Source of the DNA: Haematobia irritans
Taxonomy: Eukaryota; Arthropoda; Insecta; Diptera; Muscidae
Length of the DNA: 64,000 nucleotides
Reading direction: 5' to 3'
Assembly (NCBI RefSeq): GCF_050003625.1
Contig: NC_134400.1
Span: 43,696,557-43,760,556 of the forward strand
Shown: positions 58,352-64,000 of the stretch, piece by piece
Layout: every line of letters begins with the position of its first letter
Position numbering within the stretch: position 1 is the stretch's first letter
Made by a program: the position numbers and the translations under genes
The notes under the pieces: model-generated
Databases searched by the model: none
Told to the model about the DNA's origin: nothing
What the model saw: only the letters and a program-made list of their open reading frames with translations

Positions 58352-59831
58352 AACAAGTATATACGGCCATAAGTTCGGCCAGGCCGAATCTTATGTACCC
58401 TCCACCATGGATTGCGTAGAAACTTTGAAAAAAAAATTTTCTATAGAAATTAAATTTGGAAAAAAATTTTCTATAGAAATAAAATTTTGACAAAATTTTC
58501 TCTAGAAATAAAATTTTGACCAAATATTCTTTAGAAATAAAATGTTGACAAAATTTTATATAGAAATAACGTTTTGACAATGTGTTCTATAAAAATAAAG
58601 TTTTGGTAGATTATTTTTGGCTCGAGTGGCAACCATGATTATGAAAAAAATTGGTCCATATTGGTCTATATATACCTATAGACCGATATGGACCAATTTT
58701 GGCATGGTTATTAGCGGCCTTATACTAACACCACGTTGCAAATTTCAACTGGATCGGATGTATTTTGCTCCTCCAAGAGGCTCCGGAGATCAAATCTGGG
58801 GAACGGTTTATATGGGGGCTATATATAATTATGGACCGATATGGACCAATTCTTGCGTGTTTGTTAGAGACCACATTCTAACACCATGTTCCAAATTTCA
58901 ACCGGATCGGATGAATTTTGCTCCTCCAAATCTGGGGATTGCTGCGGAGGACAAATCTGGGGATTGGTTTATATGGGGGCTATATATAATTATGGACCGA
59001 TATGGACCAACTCTAGCATGGTTATTAGAGACCATATACTAACATCACGTACCAAATTTCAACCGGATCGGATGAATTTTACTCATCTAAGAGGCTCCGG
59101 AGGTCAAATCTGGGGATCGGCTTATATGGGGGCTATATATAATTATGGACCGATATGGACCAATTTTGGCATGGTCATTAGAGAACATAAACCAATACGA
59201 TGTACCAAATTTCAGCCGGATCGGATGAAATTTGCTTCTCTTAGAGGCCGATGTGGACCAATTTTTGCATGGCCATTAGAGAACTTATACCAATACCATG
59301 TACCAAATTTCAGCCGGATCGGATGAAATTTGCTTCTCTTAGAGGCTCCGCAAGCCAAATCGGGGGATCGGTTGATATGGGGGCTATATATAATTATGGA
59401 TCGATGTGGACCAATTTTTGCATGGTTTTTAGAGACCACATATTAACACCATGTACCAAATTTTAGCCGTATCGGATGAAATTTTCTTCTCTTAGACCTA
59501 ACCTAACCTAGAGCAATCGCAAGCCAAATTTGGGGGTCCGTATATATGGGGGCTATACGTAAAAGTGGACCGATATGGCCCATTTGCAATACCATCTGAC
59601 CTACATCAATAACAACTACTTGTGCCAAGTTTCAAGCCGATAGCTTGTTTCGTTCGGAAGTTAGCGTGATTTCAACAGACGGACGGACGGACGGACATGC
59701 TCAGATCGACTCAGAATTTCACCACGACCCAGAATATATATACTTTATGGGGTCTTAGAGCAATATTTCGATGTGTTACAAACGGAATGACAAAGTTAAT
59801 ATACCCCCATCCTATGGTGGAGGGTATAAAA
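58352..59831 (+). mobile_element. A15: family A element
   Basis: Hairpin end AACAAGTATATACGGCCATA, very short minisatellite (58430-58600), linker, monomers (58680-59560) with internal deletions, and a terminal domain with a GGAC tract, ending GGTGGAGGGTATAAAAA. A small (CCTAA)n insert lies at 59498-59511. Confidence 0.83.
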
Positions 59832-60846
59832 AGGCCGATTAAATACGTATATAATTAAGTTTAAAGTTTCTATAGAAATAAAATGTTGACAAAATTTTCT
59901 ATAGAAATAAAATTTTGACAAAAGTTTCTATAGAAAAAAAATTTTAACAAAATTTTCTATAGAAATAACATTTTGACAAAATTTTCTATATAAATAAAAT
60001 TTTGACAAAATTTTCTATAGAATAAAATTTTTACAAAATTTTCTATAGAAATAAAATTTTGACAAAAGTTTCTATAGAAATAAAATTTTGACAAAATTTT
60101 CTATAGAAATAAAATTTTGCTAGATTATTTTTGGGTCGAGTGGCAACAATGATTATGAACCGATATGGATCAATTTTTGTGTGATTGGGGATCGGTTATA
60201 TATAACTATAGACATATATGGACCAATTTTGGCAAGGTTTTTAGCGGCCATATACTAACACCACGTTGAGATCAAATCTGGGGATCGATTTATATATAAT
60301 TATGGACCGATATGGACCAATTCTTGCATGGTTGTTAGAGACCATATACTAACACCACGTACCAAATTTCGACCGCATCGGATAAATTTTGCTCCTGCAA
60401 GAGGCTCCGGAGTTCGTATCTGGGGATCGGTTTAATTATGGACCGATATGACCAATTTTTGCATGGTTCTTAGAGACCATATATTAATACCATGTACAAG
60501 CCGGATTGGATGAAATTTGCTGCTCTTAGAGGATCCGCAAACCAAATCAGGGAATCGGTTTATATGGGGGCTACACGTAAAAGTGGACCGATATGGCACA
60601 TGTGCAGTACCATCCGACCTACATCAATAACAACTACTTGTGCCAAGTTTGAAGTCGATAGCTTGTTTCGTTCGGAAGTTAGCGTGATTTCAACAGACGG
60701 ACGGACGGACATGCTTAGATCGACTCAGAATTTCCCACGACCCACAATATATATACTTTTTGGGGCCTTAAAGCAATATTTCGATGTGTTACATACGGAA
60801 TGACAAAGTTAATATACCCCCCATCCTATGGTGGAGGGTATAAAAA
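59832..60846 (+). mobile_element. A16: family A element without hairpin end
   Basis: It begins with GGCCGATTAAATACGTATAT directly after A15's last A-run, at the same internal position where A10 begins. Minisatellite, linker (TCGAGTGGCAACAATGATTA), truncated monomers and a terminal domain follow, ending GGTGGAGGGTATAAAAA. Confidence 0.8.
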
Positions 60847-61097
60847 CGATATAGATTTTGAGCGTGGTGTAACTAATGTGCCCTTCATAATCGATTTGAA
60901 AATATCTACTTCAATTGGCCAAATAAAATCTTTGAGTTAATTATTTATAGATGCTAAATGAATCTCCAAAATAAGTAAAATCGGGTTGAGTTAACTAAAA
61001 AACCTACAACAAAAAAATAGAAAGTAAGTTATGAAGTTTAAAGGGGATTCCCACAGCTGAAAGAGGACATTCCCTTTTGAGGTTCCATAAGCCTGTA
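60847..61097. other. Short low-copy stretch
   Basis: AT-rich DNA with no feature that I can name, ending at the half-copy of the foldback MITE. Confidence 0.45.
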
Positions 61098-61230
61098 CAC
61101 CCTGAGCAGGAATATGATCTCTTTATACATGTTTTAAGAGCAAAATATTATTATTGGACGGAGAACATATAACATGTTTGACGAAAAAAATATTATTTTC
61201 TAAAAAATTATGTATTTGATTTCGGCAACT
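61098..61230. mobile_element. Y3: left half of the foldback MITE
   Basis: CACCCTGAGCAGGAATATGA, AGAGCAAAATATTATTATTGG and AACATGTTTGACGAAAAAAA match the left part of Y1 with many changes. The right half is gone. Confidence 0.65.
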
Positions 61231-62463
61231 ATTCGATTATAATCGAAAGATGCAAAAACCGATAAGTCGATTTTGAAGTTTTCAAAAATTCGATCAATCG
61301 TAAAATCGACTTTCGTCTTTTGTCTTTCGAATTTTGTGATTATTGAAAAGTTGAATTTTAACTTTCCAACTTTTGTCCTTTTTTTGCAAAAATCGACTTT
61401 TTAAAAAAGTGGCAAATTTGATATTTCGTCTTTTGAAAAATGTTAAAATGTCGACTTTCATATTTTGCGATTATTGAATTTTCAATTTTTAGCATAAAAA
61501 AACTGCCTCTTTTAATTCAAATTGGATTTTTTCGTTTCGATTTTAGTTACTATACTGAAAAAAAATGGTCCATATTGACAAACACCATTTCCAAAAACAA
61601 AAAAAAAAGAATAAAGCAAATACAAATGTTCAAAAACTGATTAGTTGAATTTGGAAATAACAAACATTCGATTAATCGAAAGATCTTTTTCGACTTTTAT
61701 ATCCCGTTTTTGAAAAAAAAGAATAAAGCACATACAAATTTTCAAAAACCGATTAGTTGAATTTGGAAATAACAAACATTCGATTAATCGAAAGATCTTT
61801 TTCGACTTTTATATTATGTTTTTGAAAAAGTTTTCTTTGTCAATTTGAATTTTTGAAAAGTTGAATTTTGTCTTCGCATTTTTTGAGTTTTCAGCATAAA
61901 AATCACATACTTTTTCACTTTAAATTCGATTTTTTTTTTGTTAAAGTTCACTAATCGATTTTAACTTACAATTTCCACAAATTTCAAAAATCGATTATAA
62001 ACATTACAAAAATTCGAATAGTCGAATTTACTTTTTCAAGTTTAAAGTTGACTTTGAAAACTTTCTAATTGAAATTATTGAAAAAATTAAATTTGAATTT
62101 GAATTTTGTATTCCTATTTTAATTTTTTTTTTTTTCAAAAGACTATAAATTCAATTTTTCGACAGTTTAAAAGGTCAACTTTCGTAGTTTTTTTTTTTTT
62201 TTTTGAATTTTCAGCATAAATAGAGCTGACTCGATTTTGATCACTAAAAAAATAGATTAGTCTTTGTTGGATTTGATCACCATTAAATGACGATTGGATT
62301 CGATTTTCAAAAAAAAAAAAAAAAAAATTGAACCGATAGACGATTTTGAAGATTACAAAAATTAAATTTTGGACTTTTCAAAAGTTGGACTTTCGATTTT
62401 GAGACTATTGAAAAGTTGAATTTTGAATTCGGCTCTTTTTAATTTTTGATAAATTTTAAGCAT
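61231..62463. repeat. Low-complexity TCGATTTTGAAAA-rich region
   Basis: A 1.2-kb stretch of permuted short words (ATTCGATTAATCG, TTTTGAAAAGTTGAATTTTG, poly-A/T runs). It includes a clean tandem duplication of period 112 bp (units starting near 61609 and 61721). It is non-coding. Confidence 0.7.
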
Positions 62464-64000
62464 AACAAGTAAGTAAAGTCTAAAGTCGGGCGGGGCCGAC
62501 TATATTATACCCTTCACCACTATGTACACCAAAATTTGTGTTACCATCTCAACTCCCTCAAATTTGTTTGGAGTTATTATGAAGGTTTATATTCCTATAT
62601 TCAAATATCTATATCTTAACCGATTTGAAGATATGTTGTCTATTGTGGGTTATGATATATTATTTAGGCAAGTCGGGCGATATTCCACTGGTCGGAGCCT
62701 TATTTAAAACTCAACCATTCTGTGGAAAGTCTGACATTACAGTGTGTAGGATATGATTACGGTATTGGGAAATCATCACTGAATTTTGTGTAAAATGTGG
62801 GTATTTTGGCCATATTTGTATAAACCGGAAGAACAACTATATTGAGGATTTATTTAAATCTGAACCAAATTAGATCACCCTTGAAACGCTTAAATAGCGA
62901 ATTAAATATATTCTCTATAGAAACTATCAAGTCAATTGGAGGAAAATGCCATTAAAAACATTCCACCATATTTCCCCAACTCTGGCGTATACATACATGG
63001 GAGCTGTATCTAAATCTGAACCGATTTTGCCCAATTTGACATGCATGCTAACCATTGCACCACGATTCCTGCTTCGACCGAACACCAAAAAGTTTTTCAG
63101 CGGTGGATTATACCACCTCAGTAATGCTGGTGACATTTCTGAGGGTTTTAAAGCTTCTCTAAGTGGTTTCACTGCAATTTGGAACGCCGTTCGGACTCGG
63201 CTATAAAAAAGGAGTTCCCTTGTCATTGAGCTTAACATGGAATCGGGCAGCACTCAGTGATAAGAGAGAAGTTCACCAATATGGTATAACAATGGACTGA
63301 ATAGCCTAAGTGAGCCTGATACATCGGGCTGCCACCTAACCTACCTAACCTAACCTACCGATACTATTAAACGTACATCTTGTGCAAAATTTGAAGCATG
63401 TGAGTGCAAAACTCTGGCTTTTGAGGCCATATAAGTGCAACTCGGATGAAAGGTATATATGAGAGCTATATCTAATCCTTAACCGATTTCAACCAAATTT
63501 GGCAGAAAATAACGATACTATTAAACGTACTCCTTTTGCAAAATGTGAAGCAAGTCGGGGCAAAACTCTGGCTTTTGAGGCCATATAAATGGAAATCGGA
63601 CGAAAAATATTTATGGGAGCTATATCTAAATCTGAACCGAGTTCAATCAAATATGCCAAGCAATGGTAGAACATCAATACTGCTCTGTATGCAAAATGTC
63701 ACGAAAATCGGTAGTAAACTTTGGCCTCTGTGGTCATATGAGTCTAAATCGGACTAAAGATATATATGGGAGCTATTTCTACATCTGAACCGATTTGGCT
63801 GATATTTTACAAGTTTTTCGAGACTCATAAAATATTCGGATGTACGGAATTTGAAGAAAATCGGTTGATAAACACGCCAACTATGACCTGTTCGGGTATA
63901 AATATATATGACAGCTATATCTAAATCTGAACCGATTTTTTCCAAAATCAATAGCGATTGTCTCTGTCCTAAAAAACCAACCTATGCCAAATTTGAGGAC
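62464..64000 (+). mobile_element. B6: family B element, running off the window
   Basis: It starts AACAAGTAAGTAAAGTCTAA, with the hairpin AGTCGGGCGGGGCCGACT and TATACCCTTCACCACTATG. Inverted-orientation monomers with 153-bp-type blocks (GGGAGCTATATCTAAATCTG) follow. It holds SINE 2 (63043-63355). Its (GTCT) end lies beyond 64000. Confidence 0.82.
63043..63355 (+). mobile_element. SINE 2: copy with inverted 5' end
   Basis: The body from ATTCCTGCTTCGACCGAACA to the CCTAA-type tail matches SINE 1 closely. Instead of the head, the first 21 nt (CATGCTAACCATTGCACCACG) are the exact reverse complement of the SINE head. The middle of the tRNA-like part is missing. The surrounding B repeat is interrupted between GGCA-like text and CGATACTATTAAACG, which is uninterrupted at 63495-63530. 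Confidence 0.87.

Overview
This window is transposable-element DNA from a fly genome, with no intact host gene that I can recognise. The best clue to the organism is the left edge: an irritans-subfamily mariner whose transposase closely matches Himar1, the element first described from the horn fly Haematobia irritans. With tRNA-derived SINEs ending in (CCTAA)n and INE-1/DINE-1-like repeats, this points to a calyptrate, probably muscid, fly (Haematobia/Stomoxys/Musca-like). That placement is inference.

The bulk consists of three related families (here A, B, C) of non-autonomous elements built like Dipteran DINE-1/INE-1 (Helentron/Helitron-type) repeats. One end carries a GC-rich hairpin beside CTTGTTTT. 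The other end reads TATACCC(T)CACCA and carries a (GTCC)n or (GTCT)n tract. In between lie tandem 153-bp monomers and, in family A, a 29-bp AT-rich minisatellite. I use '+' for elements read from the hairpin end to the (GGAC)n end. About 15 A, 5 B and 1 C copies are present, many nested inside one another or inside DNA transposons.

Layout. 0-5.5 kb: mariner 1 broken by A1 and A2, itself inside a B element that also holds the C element. 6-10 kb: a foldback MITE, A3 and a relic with TIR element X. 10.4-15.1 kb: A4, split by TIR elements T (holding A5) and U1. 15.1-17.6 kb: a 2.5-kb 29-bp minisatellite. 17.6-19 kb: low-copy DNA. 19-35 kb: a broken V-type TIR element with A7 (split by the 3.3-kb element U2, which holds a piggyBac-like MITE and a SINE), A8 (split by a hAT element with an 8-bp target duplication), a PIF/Harbinger transposase pseudogene and the A9/A10 pair. 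35-53.4 kb: B elements nested about six deep around a dead mariner (36882-47704) and a dead DD37E Tc1-like element (48263-49521). 53.4-64 kb: minisatellite, low-copy islands, A14-A16, low-complexity DNA and a B element with a 5'-inverted SINE.

The recognisable coding sequences are four transposase relics: mariner x2, DD37E and Harbinger. Three are clearly dead; mariner 1 is interrupted and runs off the window. The most interesting observations are the shared 153-bp monomer length in three diverged families, a near-identical inverted pair of two-element units (30.8-34.6 and 40.3-44.8 kb) whose outer boundaries coincide with element ends, two elements joined to a neighbour at the same internal A-run, and several insertions whose empty sites can be read inside the window.
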